A stretch of DNA of 57,882 nt from Muribaculaceae bacterium (GCA_023667015.1 JAMPAX010000011.1:1-57882); one strand, 5' to 3'. Positions 25,156 through 35,479 are shown, counted from the stretch's first letter. Numbers and translations are program-made. The notes: a model not told the origin generated them from the sequence alone.

Positions 25156-26558
25156 TCGGAATCCTTAAGAATTTTCTCAATGTCAGGGAGGAGGACGTCG
25201 ATGTCGGCGGCCCCAAGTGTCATTAGAATCTCAAAATTACTATTTTTTATCAGATTCAGCAAATCTTTACGTTCACAATATTTTTTCTCGCATGTGATAT
25301 CTTTCAGAATTATGCCGGAGTCTACCCCCGGAATGGGGAGTTCGCGAGCCGGATATATCTCCGGGAGTATCACTTCGTCGGCTGCTGACAGGGCTTTAGC
25401 AAATTCCGGAGCGAAGTCGCGTGTGCGTGAGTAGAGGTGGGGCTGAAAGATGACACTCAGCTTCTTGCCGGGATAAAGACGGCGCACGGATTCGATGGAT
25501 GCCGATACTTCATTGGGGGAGTGGGCGTAGTCGTCGATCAATATATGCCCGTGGTCTTCCGGGGCGTCGCCACGCATGATAATCTCGAAGCGTCGGCGTG
25601 CTCCGCGGAAGGTGGCGAGCCCTTTGCGGATAGCTTCTTCGGAGGCTCCGGAGATATAGGCCGCTGCCGCCGCTGCCACGGCGTTGTCAACGTTGATCAT
25701 GACGGGCACTCCAAGCTCGATATCTTCGAGGCGTACTCCATCGGGCCCCGCGAGGGTGAAGAATAGTCTTCCCGGCTCGAATCGTATGCACTCTGCGCTC
25801 CAGTCGCCGCGCGTTTCGTTGCCACCCATGGCCGCTAAGTGTCCGCTATATGTCAGGGACGTTACCTCCGGTCCTACATCGGGAACCAGCTTGGTGCCGG
25901 TGTGGAGCAACAGATATCCTCCCGGTACTATCAGTGAGGTATATTTCCGGAACCCTTCCAGGTATCCTTGCTCATCGCCGTAGATGTCGAGATGGTCCGG
26001 GTCGGTGGAGGTGACCACGGCTATCCAAGGACTGAGATGATGGAACGACCTGTCGTATTCATCGGCTTCGACTACGGCGATGTCAGAGCCTTCACAGAGC
26101 ATCAGGTTGGAACCTGTATTGCGCAGGATTCCTCCCAGGAAGGCGTTGCAGCCTTCGGGTGTCTGAGCTAGTATCCAGGATGTCATGCAGCAAGTGGTGG
26201 TCTTGCCATGCGATCCGGCTATGCAGATGGCTTTTTCGCGGCGTGTCATGTCGCCGAGTAGAGCTGCGCGTTTCATCATCCGAAATCCTCCCTGGCGAAA
26301 GTATGTCATGATGGAGGTATCGGTGGGTACCGCCGGTGTGTATACTACCAGTGTCTCCTCAGGATTGCGGAAATCCTGAGGGATAGCCTCTTCTATGGAG
26401 TCGGTGAAGGCTAATATGGCGCCTTCAGTCTGCAATTTGTCGGTCAGCTGTGTTGCCGTGCGGTCATAGCCTGCTACCTTGATCCCCTTGCTGAGGTAGT
26501 ATCTGACCAGATTTGCCATTCCAATCCCACCGGCACCCACAAAATATATTTTTTTCAT
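25152..26558 (-). CDS. murC: UDP-N-acetylmuramate-L-alanine ligase
   Basis: Adds L-alanine to UDP-MurNAc with ATP, the first amino-acid step of murein precursor synthesis. The start MKKIYFVGAGGIGMANLVRYY at 26558 fits the family; an in-frame ATG 13 codons upstream would add an atypical extension. Motifs: nucleotide fold GAGGIGMA (8-15), ATP site GSHGKTTT (115-122), EADEYDRSFHHLSP, and DDYAHSPNEVSA in the C-terminal domain. The length of 468 is normal. It follows murG by 35 bases. Confidence 0.96.
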   Translation of the reverse strand: MKKIYFVGAGGIGMANLVRYYLSKGIKVAGYDRTATQLTDKLQTEGAILAFTDSIEEAIPQDFRNPEETLVVYTPAVPTDTSIMTYFRQGGFRMMKRAALLGDMTRREKAICIAGSHGKTTTCCMTSWILAQTPEGCNAFLGGILRNTGSNLMLCEGSDIAVVEADEYDRSFHHLSPWIAVVTSTDPDHLDIYGDEQGYLEGFRKYTSLIVPGGYLLLHTGTKLVPDVGPEVTSLTYSGHLAAMGGNETRGDWSAECIRFEPGRLFFTLAGPDGVRLEDIELGVPVMINVDNAVAAAAAAYISGASEEAIRKGLATFRGARRRFEIIMRGDAPEDHGHILIDDYAHSPNEVSASIESVRRLYPGKKLSVIFQPHLYSRTRDFAPEFAKALSAADEVILPEIYPARELPIPGVDSGIILKDITCEKKYCERKDLLNLIKNSNFEILMTLGAADIDVLLPDIEKILKDSE

Positions 26559-26593
26559 ATCATGGTCGTCGAGCCTCCGGCTCGCATTAACTA

Positions 26594-27685
26594 TCAACTA
26601 AGAATTTTCACTACTTCGTCTACTATTTTTTCGTCGGAGTCGGGAAGGGCTAATTTGGTGATGTTTTCACTCATCTCTTTTAGCCGTTTGCTCTCTGGTG
26701 CCAGCTCTAAGATGGTGTCTACGAGCTTGTCGCGACTCTCTGCGTCGGTGATCAGCACTGCCGCTCCTTTGTCGGAGAGGGCGCGGGCGTTCTTGGTCTG
26801 ATGGTCTTCGGCAACGTTGGGCGACGGCACGAGTATCACCGGCTTGCCGAGCAACTCGAGCTCGGAGATAGACCCCGCTCCGGCACGCGACACAACGAGC
26901 GTCGCGGCACTATAAGCTGCTGACATGTCGGAGATGAAGGGAGCTACCACTACCCCTTTCAGCCCTTTGGCTATACTCTGTGCCCTGGGCAGGAAGCTTT
27001 TTCCCGTCTGCCATATGACCTGTAGCCCGGCATCCGTAAGGCGTGTGAGTCCCCGTTCCAGACTTTCGTTCACAGTTAGCGCTCCTAAGGAGCCTCCTAC
27101 GACTAATATCGTAGGTTTCGTCGGGTCTAAGCCGAAGCCCTTGCGTGCATCGTCAGCGCTCTTGGTGTGTTCCAAGAGATCTTTGCGCACAGGATTGCCC
27201 GTCAGTGTGATCTTATCGCCCGGGAAGAATCGCTCCATTCCTGGATAGGCTGTACATATCGAAAGGGCTTTCTTGGCCAACAGTTTGTTGGTGACCCCGG
27301 CATATGAGTTTTGCTCTTGAATAAGGGTTGGCACTCCGGCTCGTTGGGCTGCTTTGAGGGTCGGCCCGGAGCAGTAGCCTCCAACGCCGATGGCGATATC
27401 GGGTTTGAAGTCTTTGACGATTTTGCGAGCCATTCCCAGACTCTTGCGCAATTTCAGCAGCACGCTGAAATTCTTCAACAGATGGCGACGGTCGAAGCCG
27501 GCTACGGGTAGTCCTACAATTTTATATCCGGCGGCAGGGACACGCTCCATTTCCATACGATTGTCTGCTCCCACAAACAATATCTCAGCGTCAAGTCGAC
27601 GTTTCAGGGCATTTGCAATGGAGAGTGCCGGAAAGATATGTCCTCCCGTGCCTCCTCCACTTATGAGAATTCTATATTTTTTCAT
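26594..27685 (-). CDS. murG: Lipid II synthase (GlcNAc transferase)
   Basis: Transfers GlcNAc from UDP-GlcNAc to lipid I on the inner face of the cytoplasmic membrane. It begins MKKYRILISGGGTGGHIFPALSIA with the glycine-rich GGGTGGH loop of GT28, followed by IGVGGYCSGPTLKAA, IQEQNSYAGVTNK and the donor-binding C-terminal VVSRAGAGSISELELLGKPVILVPSP. The length of 363 is typical. It shares four bases (ATGA) with the ftsW stop. Confidence 0.97.
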   Translation of the reverse strand: MKKYRILISGGGTGGHIFPALSIANALKRRLDAEILFVGADNRMEMERVPAAGYKIVGLPVAGFDRRHLLKNFSVLLKLRKSLGMARKIVKDFKPDIAIGVGGYCSGPTLKAAQRAGVPTLIQEQNSYAGVTNKLLAKKALSICTAYPGMERFFPGDKITLTGNPVRKDLLEHTKSADDARKGFGLDPTKPTILVVGGSLGALTVNESLERGLTRLTDAGLQVIWQTGKSFLPRAQSIAKGLKGVVVAPFISDMSAAYSAATLVVSRAGAGSISELELLGKPVILVPSPNVAEDHQTKNARALSDKGAAVLITDAESRDKLVDTILELAPESKRLKEMSENITKLALPDSDEKIVDEVVKILS

Positions 27686-29115
27686 TTTCTTTCTTCCAAA
27701 GATACATTGGCCGCCTGCATGTCGGCAGGTAGTATGTCAAGCTCTGCGGCCATCTCTTTTTTATCTTTACTCTTGACGGCGAAGCGACTTACGGAGAGCA
27801 TGACGCCAATGGCCGCCGACATCACCAGGATGGATGTGCCTCCTTTCGATATCAGGGGTAGTGGCTGTCCCGACACGGGTGCTACGCCGGTGACGATTGC
27901 CATATGTACCAGCGCTTGCGAGACGATGAGCACGGCACAGCCGATAATGAGGAATGCCGGCAGTGCACGGCTACACTTATAGGCTACCGCTCCGGCACGC
28001 CCCAATAGCAGCAGGTAGAGCACCAGTAGCAGTACGCCCCCGACGAATCCCGTATCCTCGACTATGATAGAATAGATATAGTCGGAGAAGGCGAGGGGTA
28101 GGCGAGCACTCTCGCGTGAGTTGCCCGGTCCTCGACCTATCAGCCCGCCGTTAGCTTGGGCAAGCTTGGCGTAGAATACCTGGCGGTTTTTGTCGGTAAT
28201 GGTATCGTTCGGAGATACGCCCTTCTTGTAGCTGTCCAGACGACTCTCGTGGGTCTTGCTTCGTCCGATTGTCTTTTCCGCTGTGACTTCGCCGGTAGGG
28301 GAGGACCCTGTCTGCTCGGCGGCTATGCGATCGAATTCACTCGCTTTTTCTGCATTATCCTTGAAGATGTATACTACCCCGACTATCAGCAGATAGCTTA
28401 ACCCGACTGCGCAGAGTTTCTTCCACTGGATTCCACCTACGAGAAACATCGAGACGCTTACTACCATAAGAATTACAGCATTCGTAAGACCGTTGATCCA
28501 TAGCAGTCCGGCACAAAATAGCACCACGATAGCTACTGTCAGGATTCCCTTGGTGGAAACTCCTCCCGGCATCTGGTTGCGTCCAAGGATAGTAGCCAGG
28601 AAGATGACCATGGCTATCTTTAGGATTTCTGCCGGTTGGAGTGTGCCCACGAGGGGGATGGATATGGCTCTTTGCGCACCGTTGATGTCGGTGCCGAAGA
28701 AGGTGGAGAATGCGAGCAATCCTATTGACAGTAAGGCGAAGAAGGAGGAAAATCGGCTGAAGTAGCCATAGTGGAGATTCTGCAGCCAGATAACTATCAG
28801 GAAACCGGCACCCAGGTACATGACATGGCGTAGTAGCGGCCCGTAGATGTTGGAGTCGCGTACCTCTGTGCTCGATGCTGAAAACAGCTCTACCACCGAC
28901 ACCAACAGCAACATTATGTATATGCCCCAGATATAGGGGTCGTGCTTGGCGCGGCTTCTGACGGTTTTCTCTGCCTTGGCGGCGCGTTCCTCGTCTGTCA
29001 ACACTCTGGCAGCTGCAGGAGTGCGCCGCCGGCGGGCGTTGAGGATAGGGGAGTCCCCAATCGGCTGGCCGTCGATAGTCTCATTGATAATTATTTCTTC
29101 AGGATTTTTCTGCAT
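27682..29115 (-). CDS. ftsW: Septal SEDS glycosyltransferase FtsW
   Basis: Polymerises glycan strands at the septum together with the FtsI encoded nearby. About ten membrane helices follow a roughly 60-residue cytoplasmic N-terminal extension rich in Arg, Ala and Glu, longer than in E. coli. The conserved segments LQPAEILKIAMVIFLATIL, NGGLIGRGPGNSRESARLPLAFSDYIYSIIVEDTGFVGG and TGVAPVSGQPLPLISKGGTSIL identify the SEDS family. An insert of about 60 residues lies between the middle helices. The position between murD and murG favours FtsW over RodA. The gap to murD consists of 8-bp repeats. Confidence 0.95.
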   Translation of the reverse strand: MQKNPEEIIINETIDGQPIGDSPILNARRRRTPAAARVLTDEERAAKAEKTVRSRAKHDPYIWGIYIMLLLVSVVELFSASSTEVRDSNIYGPLLRHVMYLGAGFLIVIWLQNLHYGYFSRFSSFFALLSIGLLAFSTFFGTDINGAQRAISIPLVGTLQPAEILKIAMVIFLATILGRNQMPGGVSTKGILTVAIVVLFCAGLLWINGLTNAVILMVVSVSMFLVGGIQWKKLCAVGLSYLLIVGVVYIFKDNAEKASEFDRIAAEQTGSSPTGEVTAEKTIGRSKTHESRLDSYKKGVSPNDTITDKNRQVFYAKLAQANGGLIGRGPGNSRESARLPLAFSDYIYSIIVEDTGFVGGVLLLVLYLLLLGRAGAVAYKCSRALPAFLIIGCAVLIVSQALVHMAIVTGVAPVSGQPLPLISKGGTSILVMSAAIGVMLSVSRFAVKSKDKKEMAAELDILPADMQAANVSLEERK

Positions 29116-29122
29116 TAAACGT

Positions 29123-29178
29123 ATAAACTAATAAACTAATAAACGAATAAACTCATCCACTCATCCACTCATCAACTC
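29123..29178. repeat. Seven 8-bp tandem repeats in the murD-ftsW gap
   Basis: Units ATAAACTA, ATAAACTA, ATAAACGA, ATAAACTC, ATCCACTC, ATCCACTC, ATCAACTC. The array fills the gap and covers the murD stop codon, so it changes from one unit type to another while keeping an exact 8-bp register. Confidence 0.75.
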
Positions 29179-30512
29179 AAAACCTCCTGTTTAAACTGTC
29201 GTCCACGGTCTTCATAGCTCTTGAAGAGGTCGAAGCTGGCGCAACATGGCGACAGCAGTACCGTATCTCCGGCCTCGGCAATCTCGGCGCAGGCAGCTAC
29301 GGCGTCTTGCAGTGAGTGAGTGTCTCTGACGGGTACTTTGCCGCCAAAGAAGTCGATAATCTTTGTGTTGTCAATGCCCATCGCTACGATTGCCTTCACT
29401 TTCTTCTCTACAAGCTCTGCGATTTCCGAATAGTCGTTACCCTTGTCTTTACCACCGAGGATGAGCACCGTGGGCTGATTCATGCTCTCAAGTGCGTAGA
29501 AGGTGGAGTTGACGTTTGTGGCCTTGGAGTCGTTGATCCAGCGCACTCCATCTTTTTCGCAGACGAATTCAAGGCGATGTTCTACGGCTTCGAAGTCTGA
29601 TAGTGCCTCACGAATATCCTCACGGCGCACTTTCATCAGCCTGGCGGAGAGGCCTGCGGCCATAGAGTTGTAGAGATTATGAAGACCCGGCAGGGCAAGT
29701 TGGTCGCGGGGTATGTCCCAGATGTCTCCTTCGATATCAAACTTGACAATCCCATCTTCTACCCAGGCGGCGTCGCCGGGCTGATATGCCTCTGAGAAGG
29801 GGAGTTGTATAGCCTCCGACTGGACGTGGCGGATCTGTTCCGAGACGATGGGGTCGTCGAGCCAGTAGATGAAGTAGTCGTCGGGAGTCTGGTTCTGAAG
29901 TATGCGGAACTTGGCAGCTACGTAGTTTTCCATCTTATGGTCGTAGCGGTCGAGGTGGTCGGGGGTGATGTTGAGAATTACGGCTACGTTGGCCTTGAAG
30001 TCGTACATATTGTCGAGCTGGAAGCTCGAGAGCTCTATGACGTAGACCTCATGAGGGTCGAGAGCCACCTGCAGCGCGAGGCTTTTCCCTACATTTCCGG
30101 CCAGACCTACGTCGAGGCCTCCGCGACGCAGTATATGATAGGTCAGCAGAGTAGTGGTGGTCTTGCCGTTGGACCCTGTGATGCAGACCATCTTTGAGTC
30201 GGTATACTTCCCGGCAAATTCGATTTCCGAAACTACCGGTATTCCTCGCCGGATAGCCTCCGCTACAATAGGAGCGGTGTCGGGGATGCCGGGGGATTTT
30301 ACGATGATGTCGGCATCGAGGATTTTCGATGCGGTATGACTCCCCTCTTCATATTGTATATGATGCTCCCGAAGCAGGCTCTTATACTTGTCGGCAATGC
30401 TGCCCATATCTGAGAGAAATACTTCCAAGTCTTTGACTTTGCCGAGCACGGCAGCGCCGACGCCGCTTTCTCCGCCGCCGAGGACTGCCAGTTTTCTATA
30501 TTCTGTATTCAT
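29172..30512 (-). CDS. murD: UDP-N-acetylmuramoylalanine-D-glutamate ligase
   Basis: Adds D-glutamate to UDP-MurNAc-Ala. Motifs: LGGGESGVGAA near the N-terminus, ATP loop ITGSNGKTTTTLL (111-123), ELSSFQLDNM, NITPDHLDRYDH, and the C-terminal INDSKATNVNSTFYAL and LILGGKDKGNDYSE. The length of 446 is normal. The last codons and the stop lie within the 8-bp repeat array at 29123-29178. It is six bases from the mraY stop. Confidence 0.96.
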   Translation of the reverse strand: MNTEYRKLAVLGGGESGVGAAVLGKVKDLEVFLSDMGSIADKYKSLLREHHIQYEEGSHTASKILDADIIVKSPGIPDTAPIVAEAIRRGIPVVSEIEFAGKYTDSKMVCITGSNGKTTTTLLTYHILRRGGLDVGLAGNVGKSLALQVALDPHEVYVIELSSFQLDNMYDFKANVAVILNITPDHLDRYDHKMENYVAAKFRILQNQTPDDYFIYWLDDPIVSEQIRHVQSEAIQLPFSEAYQPGDAAWVEDGIVKFDIEGDIWDIPRDQLALPGLHNLYNSMAAGLSARLMKVRREDIREALSDFEAVEHRLEFVCEKDGVRWINDSKATNVNSTFYALESMNQPTVLILGGKDKGNDYSEIAELVEKKVKAIVAMGIDNTKIIDFFGGKVPVRDTHSLQDAVAACAEIAEAGDTVLLSPCCASFDLFKSYEDRGRQFKQEVLS

Positions 30513-30518
30513 GTATGA

Positions 30519-31787
30519 TCAACGTATTTTCAGGGTAACAAAGGTTATGGTGGCCAGAAGGATTGCGACAATCCAAAAGCGGGTGACAATCTTTGACTCC
30601 GGCACCGGGCGTTTCGGGAAATTACACAGCGCTCGGATGCTCTTATCTCCGGCTTTCTGGAAGTGATGATGCAGGGGTGTCATCTTGAATATGCGATGTC
30701 CCTGGCCATTTTTTTTCTTGGTGTATTTGAAATATCCTACCTGGAGCACTACCGATAAATCTTCGAGGAAGAAGGTCAGGCAGAGCAGGGGGATGAGGAG
30801 CTCTTTGCGGATGAGGATGGCGAAGACGGCGATGATGCCACCAAGTGTCAGCGAGCCGGTGTCACCCATGAATACCTGTGCCGGGAAGGCGTTATACCAT
30901 AAGAAGCCCACCAGCGCACCCATGAACGTCGCGGCATACACCACGAGTTCTTCGCTACCCGGAATATACATAATGTTCAGATAGCTCGAGTAGACGATGT
31001 TGCTCCCCAGATAGGCCATAATTGCGAGGGCTACACCGATGATGGCCGACGTGCCGGCACACAGGCCGTCCAGTCCGTCGGTGAGGTTGGCCCCGTTGCT
31101 GACGGCTGTGACGACTATGACTACTACCAGTACGAAGACTATCCAGCCGAGGGTCTCGGCGGCATGAGGGTCGGATATCCAGGAGGTCAGCCATTCGTAG
31201 TTGAAGTTATTGTTCTTGACGAAGGGGATGGTGGTCTGCGGTGTCTTCTGGAAGTCTGCAGAGTGGATTATCTCCATCGTGTTGCTCTGCATGTTCATAA
31301 TCTCCGTGTTTTCCGACATGACGATGTCCGGCGAAAGCCACATTGTGATGCCCACTATCAGGCCGAGGCCTATTTGTCCGATAACTTTGTATTTACCTTT
31401 CAGACCATCTTTATTGTGGAATTTCAGCTTGCGGTAGTCATCGAGAAAGCCGATAGCTCCCATCCAGATGGTGGCCACGAGCATCAGTAGCATGTAGACG
31501 TTTGCGAGGTTGCCGATGAGCAGACAAGGCACGAGAATGGAGAGTATAATGATGATACCTCCCATGGTGGGGGTGCCGGTTTTCTTCATTTGCCCTTCGA
31601 GTCCCAGGTCGCGGACCACCTCCCCCACCTGCTGTAACTGCAGGCGGCGGATGATTTTCGCACCAAACACTAAGGCCATGACCAGACTCAGTGTGAAGGC
31701 GATTCCGGCACGGAAGGTGACGAAATCCATCAGGTTGTGTCCCGGGAATTCGAGGAATTCTAATTTCTGAAACAGCCAGTATAACAT
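30519..31787 (-). CDS. mraY: Phospho-MurNAc-pentapeptide transferase
   Basis: Inner-membrane enzyme that makes lipid I by transferring phospho-MurNAc-pentapeptide to undecaprenyl phosphate. Ten helices and the family signatures are visible: GTPTMGG near residue 72, MGAIGFLDDYRK with the Asp pair, NLTDGLDGLCAG, NAFPAQVFMGDTGSLTLGG and TPLHHHFQKAG. At 422 residues it is longer than the roughly 360-residue E. coli enzyme, mainly because of a polar periplasmic insert around residues 160-215 that is common in Bacteroidales. Confidence 0.97.
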   Translation of the reverse strand: MLYWLFQKLEFLEFPGHNLMDFVTFRAGIAFTLSLVMALVFGAKIIRRLQLQQVGEVVRDLGLEGQMKKTGTPTMGGIIIILSILVPCLLIGNLANVYMLLMLVATIWMGAIGFLDDYRKLKFHNKDGLKGKYKVIGQIGLGLIVGITMWLSPDIVMSENTEIMNMQSNTMEIIHSADFQKTPQTTIPFVKNNNFNYEWLTSWISDPHAAETLGWIVFVLVVVIVVTAVSNGANLTDGLDGLCAGTSAIIGVALAIMAYLGSNIVYSSYLNIMYIPGSEELVVYAATFMGALVGFLWYNAFPAQVFMGDTGSLTLGGIIAVFAILIRKELLIPLLCLTFFLEDLSVVLQVGYFKYTKKKNGQGHRIFKMTPLHHHFQKAGDKSIRALCNFPKRPVPESKIVTRFWIVAILLATITFVTLKIR

Positions 31788-31840
31788 TTTGCAGTTGTTT
31801 AACAGTTGTTTTAATGGTGTGGACTCTTAGATTCTCGGGA

Positions 31841-33298
31841 TTAATTGCCGAAGGCTGCGGCTACTTCCTCCTTGTCGTCGAAATGATGGCGCACCCCTTT
31901 GACTTCCTGGTAGGTCTCGTGTCCTTTGCCGGCGATGAGTACTACAGAGCCGGGAGTGGCCGTGGCGATAGCTGTGCGGATAGCTTCGCGGCGGTCGGTG
32001 ATGCTTAGTGTTTTCTTCATCTCGTCGGCATTCAGTCCCTCTTTCATGTCGGCGATGATATCTTCGGGCACTTCATCGCGGGGGTTGTCGGAGGTGAGTA
32101 TCAGTCGGTCGGATCGGCGTGCGGCCTCAGCGGCCATTATGGGTCGTTTGCCATGGTCGCGGTTGCCGCCGGCACCGACTACGGTGGTGATAAATCCATC
32201 GTGGCCTACGATGTCGCGGATGGTGTCCAGTACGTTTACCAGTGCGTCGGGGGTATGAGCATAGTCTACGATGGCGGTGATTCCGGAGGGGGAGCGGAAT
32301 GTCTGGAAACGTCCGGCTACGGGCACCAGACGACTCATGTCTACGATTACCGATGCGGGGTCGAAGCCTGTCAGCACCGATGCGCCGTAGACGGCTGTGA
32401 GGTTGTAGGCGTTGAAGCGTCCGGTGAATCCTACCTCTACTTCGCGGCCATTGAGGGCAAGCAGGGTGCCGTCAAGGCGTGTCTCGAGGATGCGGCAACG
32501 GAAGTCGGCATCGTTGCGCAGGGAGTAGGTGTAGACGTGGGCACGGGTGTTCTGTACCATATATCGTCCGGCTTTGTCGTCGATGTTGACCAGGGCGAAG
32601 GCCTCAGCCGGGAGCATGTCGAAGAAGGCTTTTTTGGCGTTCATGTAGTTCTCGACTGTCAGGTGATAGTCCAGATGGTCGCGGGTGAGGTTGGAGAATA
32701 CGCCTCCGGCAAATTGCAGTCCGGAGATGCGGTGCTGGGCTGCTGCATGTGAGCTGACTTCCATGAAGGCGTAGTCGCAGCCTGCTTCTACCATGCGCGA
32801 GAGCAGTGCGTTGAGCGTCAGCGGATCGGGAGTAGTGTGGGTGGTGGGTATAGCCTCATCCATGATGTAGTTGCAGACTGTGGAGAGCAACCCCGCACGA
32901 TGTCCCCGGAGCTTTGCCATCTCGTAGAGTAGGGTAGCGGTGGTAGTCTTACCGTTGGTGCCTGTGACGCCTACGAGTTTGAGCTTTGAGGAGGGGTTGT
33001 CGTGCCAGGCTGAGGCCAGGCAGCCGAGGGCTTCGGCGGAGTCTTTCACTCGGATATAGGTAATGCCGCGTTCGTAGGATGCCGGCATCTCCTGGCATAC
33101 GATAGCAGCTACGTGGGCAGAGGCTACTACGGGGATGTAGCGATGGCCATCGGTGGTGACACCCTTGACTGCTACAAACAGGGAGTCGCGTCCAACCCTT
33201 CGAGAGTCAGACTCGAGCGATGTTATATTCTTATCGGTATCTCCGATGATTTCGAGGGGCTTTATGGCCTCGAGGAGTTTTGATAATTTTGTGGTCAT
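31841..33298 (-). CDS. murE: UDP-MurNAc-tripeptide synthetase (DAP-adding)
   Basis: Adds the third residue to UDP-MurNAc-Ala-Glu. The ATP loop [14 protein letters not shown] spans about 110-123, and the substrate motif in the C-terminal domain reads [17 protein letters not shown] is the signature for meso-diaminopimelate rather than lysine, consistent with dapB in the same window. Other motifs: [23 protein letters not shown] and [13 protein letters not shown]. The length of 485 is normal. No murF follows it, the usual state of this cluster in Bacteroidetes. Confidence 0.96.
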   Translation of the reverse strand: MTTKLSKLLEAIKPLEIIGDTDKNITSLESDSRRVGRDSLFVAVKGVTTDGHRYIPVVASAHVAAIVCQEMPASYERGITYIRVKDSAEALGCLASAWHDNPSSKLKLVGVTGTNGKTTTATLLYEMAKLRGHRAGLLSTVCNYIMDEAIPTTHTTPDPLTLNALLSRMVEAGCDYAFMEVSSHAAAQHRISGLQFAGGVFSNLTRDHLDYHLTVENYMNAKKAFFDMLPAEAFALVNIDDKAGRYMVQNTRAHVYTYSLRNDADFRCRILETRLDGTLLALNGREVEVGFTGRFNAYNLTAVYGASVLTGFDPASVIVDMSRLVPVAGRFQTFRSPSGITAIVDYAHTPDALVNVLDTIRDIVGHDGFITTVVGAGGNRDHGKRPIMAAEAARRSDRLILTSDNPRDEVPEDIIADMKEGLNADEMKKTLSITDRREAIRTAIATATPGSVVLIAGKGHETYQEVKGVRHHFDDKEEVAAAFGN

Positions 33299-33331
33299 AT
33301 TCCGGATGGGGTTATATACAGATGGATGAAA

Positions 33332-35479
33332 TTACACATTAAGAGTTAATACGATTTTAGAGCCCTTGGCTGCCTGTGAGCCGGGGGCAATAGACTGTTC
33401 TATAACGTGGCCATAACCTTTGATGGATACGTTGTAGCCTGATTTCTCGAGCATTCTGACGGCAGAGGCGGCGTCGTAGCCTTTTACGTCGGGCACTACT
33501 CCCCTTCCCTGAGCTTCGGCCGACTTGAAGGTGCGTATCCCGGGGAGCTTTAAGGTGCGGGAGAGGAGGGAGAAGCCGCCCGTGGAGTTGACCATTAGTG
33601 GCATTCCTCCTGCGAGTGTGTGCTCGAAGGTAGACTTGTTGTCGAGCATGCCGCGAGCATACATCTTCAGGGCTACGCTCTTGAGGACCTCGCCGGAGGT
33701 TCCGGCGGCGGAGTTGCCCGCCGGGGCGCAAATCAGTACCATACAGGAGTATTTAGGCTTTTCGTAAGGGAAGAAGCCGCAGAAGGCGAGGCGACGACGA
33801 GAGAGGTCGTAGCCTCCACCTTTGTCGGAGACCATCGGGTAGGCTGTGCCGGTCTTTCCGGCAATCTCTACGCGGTCGTCGCGCAGGCGGCGCGCCGTGC
33901 CTCGACTGCCCCATACGGGCTCACGCAGGCATTCGCGCACTTTGCGTGCTGTCTCTTTGGAGCAGAGGTGGTCGCGTACCAGGGTTATCTCTACGGTGGA
34001 GTCCACTCTCTCGTTGACCAGTCTGCGCATCACGTGCGGGCGTACGAATTTGCCCTCGTTGGCTATGGCGTTGTAGATGGCCAGTGTGTAGATCGGCGGT
34101 ATGGTGGTCGTATAGCCGTATGCTTGACGTGCCAGGTCGAGATGACGCTCAGTCATCGTGTGGCGTACGCCATGTTTGTCATATTCGGTCAGTCGTCGCA
34201 TGTAGGGCACTTCCTTGTAGTCGATGCCGGTCTTCATTGGTTCGAAGAAGCCTATTTGAGCCAGCCTGTCGTAGTACTTCTCAGGATGGTCCTGATAGCC
34301 GCGGAAGATTACGCGTGCAATGCCGGTATTGGAGGAGGTCTCGATGACCTGTTTCATGTTCTTCATCCCACCTCCGGCATGGTCTGAAGTGCGCTGGAAA
34401 GGGGAGCAGTCTACCAAGTCGGTGACGTTCTTTACCAGTCCATCCTCGAAGGCTATCATCAGGGAGATGGGTTTCATTACAGACCCGGGCTCAAAACCGC
34501 GTACAGCCCGGTTGAGAGCCTCGCCGTAGGTGCCGTCTTGCATATCCTGCACGTTGGCCATGGCTTTGATTTCGCCGGTGGCTACTTCCATGAGGATTGC
34601 TGTGCCCCACTGTGCCTTGGCATCGCGACATACGCGGGTGAGCTCCTCTTCGAGCATATCCTGCAGGTCGATGTCGAAGGTAGTGTAGATATCATAGCCG
34701 CGAAGTGCTGGGGTGCTTATCCAGTTGGCCACTCCGTTGGTGAGGGTGACTTTCTTCGAGAAGCCTACGGTGCCGAAGAGCAGTGAGTCCAAGTCGCATT
34801 CTACGCCGGAGAAGCCGTGGAGCTGTCCGTTGGGGCGCTCGTTGACACGTCCGATAGAGCGCCGAGCCATGTTGCCATAGGGGTTGAAGCGCAGATTGTG
34901 GCTCTGGGTGTAGACCGGGCAACGAAAGCCTTTTTTATACTTAAAGTTCGCAAAGAAGGGGAGACTCTTTATTCTCTCGAAATCGTCGAGCGATCCTTTT
35001 TTCTTGATGACTATGCGGGCAGACCGATCTTTGGGTGCTTTGGCGAGTTCTTTTTCCAGCAGGGTATGCCAGGAGTGTTCGCGTTGTTCATTCGCGGAGA
35101 GGGAGAGGAAGTCTTTGACTCGCGGGTAGTGATGGTCTAACGAGTCGCACAGTGAATCTATCTGTTTCCAGGGTATCCCACCCTTGAAATGGGTGATGGC
35201 GGAGTGGGAGAGGTCTACCTTGATATCGTAGACCTGGATGTTGCACGCAAGGATATTGCCATTGTCCGATAGGATGTTGCCACGCTCAGGAATGACGGTG
35301 TCGATTTTCTCAAGATCCTTGGCGGCACGTGCGTTCCAAGCGTCGGCTTCGATGTAGGTAGTGTCAAAGAGTTTGACTACAATTGCCAACCCTAAAAGCA
35401 TAAAGACACCGGTGACCATGGCGTATCGGCTCAGAGTCTTATACTTGTTGCTTTTTGATGTCTTGCTTTTTGCTGTCAT
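33332..35479 (-). CDS. ftsI: Septal penicillin-binding protein FtsI, with PASTA domain
   Basis: Class B transpeptidase that cross-links septal murein. One membrane helix (about 20-40) is followed by the dimerisation domain with RGNILSDNGNILA and the transpeptidase domain: SVMK (333-336), SSN (382-384) and KTG (541-543). The last 60 residues (about 655-715, VVPDVKGYDAASAVRMLEKSGYNV) are a PASTA domain, absent from E. coli FtsI but usual in Bacteroidetes. The start overlaps the ftsL stop by four bases. Length 715. Confidence 0.96.
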   Translation of the reverse strand: MTAKSKTSKSNKYKTLSRYAMVTGVFMLLGLAIVVKLFDTTYIEADAWNARAAKDLEKIDTVIPERGNILSDNGNILACNIQVYDIKVDLSHSAITHFKGGIPWKQIDSLCDSLDHHYPRVKDFLSLSANEQREHSWHTLLEKELAKAPKDRSARIVIKKKGSLDDFERIKSLPFFANFKYKKGFRCPVYTQSHNLRFNPYGNMARRSIGRVNERPNGQLHGFSGVECDLDSLLFGTVGFSKKVTLTNGVANWISTPALRGYDIYTTFDIDLQDMLEEELTRVCRDAKAQWGTAILMEVATGEIKAMANVQDMQDGTYGEALNRAVRGFEPGSVMKPISLMIAFEDGLVKNVTDLVDCSPFQRTSDHAGGGMKNMKQVIETSSNTGIARVIFRGYQDHPEKYYDRLAQIGFFEPMKTGIDYKEVPYMRRLTEYDKHGVRHTMTERHLDLARQAYGYTTTIPPIYTLAIYNAIANEGKFVRPHVMRRLVNERVDSTVEITLVRDHLCSKETARKVRECLREPVWGSRGTARRLRDDRVEIAGKTGTAYPMVSDKGGGYDLSRRRLAFCGFFPYEKPKYSCMVLICAPAGNSAAGTSGEVLKSVALKMYARGMLDNKSTFEHTLAGGMPLMVNSTGGFSLLSRTLKLPGIRTFKSAEAQGRGVVPDVKGYDAASAVRMLEKSGYNVSIKGYGHVIEQSIAPGSQAAKGSKIVLTLNV

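Noticed and set aside
33332..33500. Serine/threonine kinase-type PASTA protein
   Set aside because: The PASTA domain belongs to the FtsI transpeptidase, which is usual in Bacteroidetes; there is no kinase domain.
33620..34387. 255-codon rightward open frame
   Set aside because: Antisense shadow of ftsI, which has all catalytic motifs.
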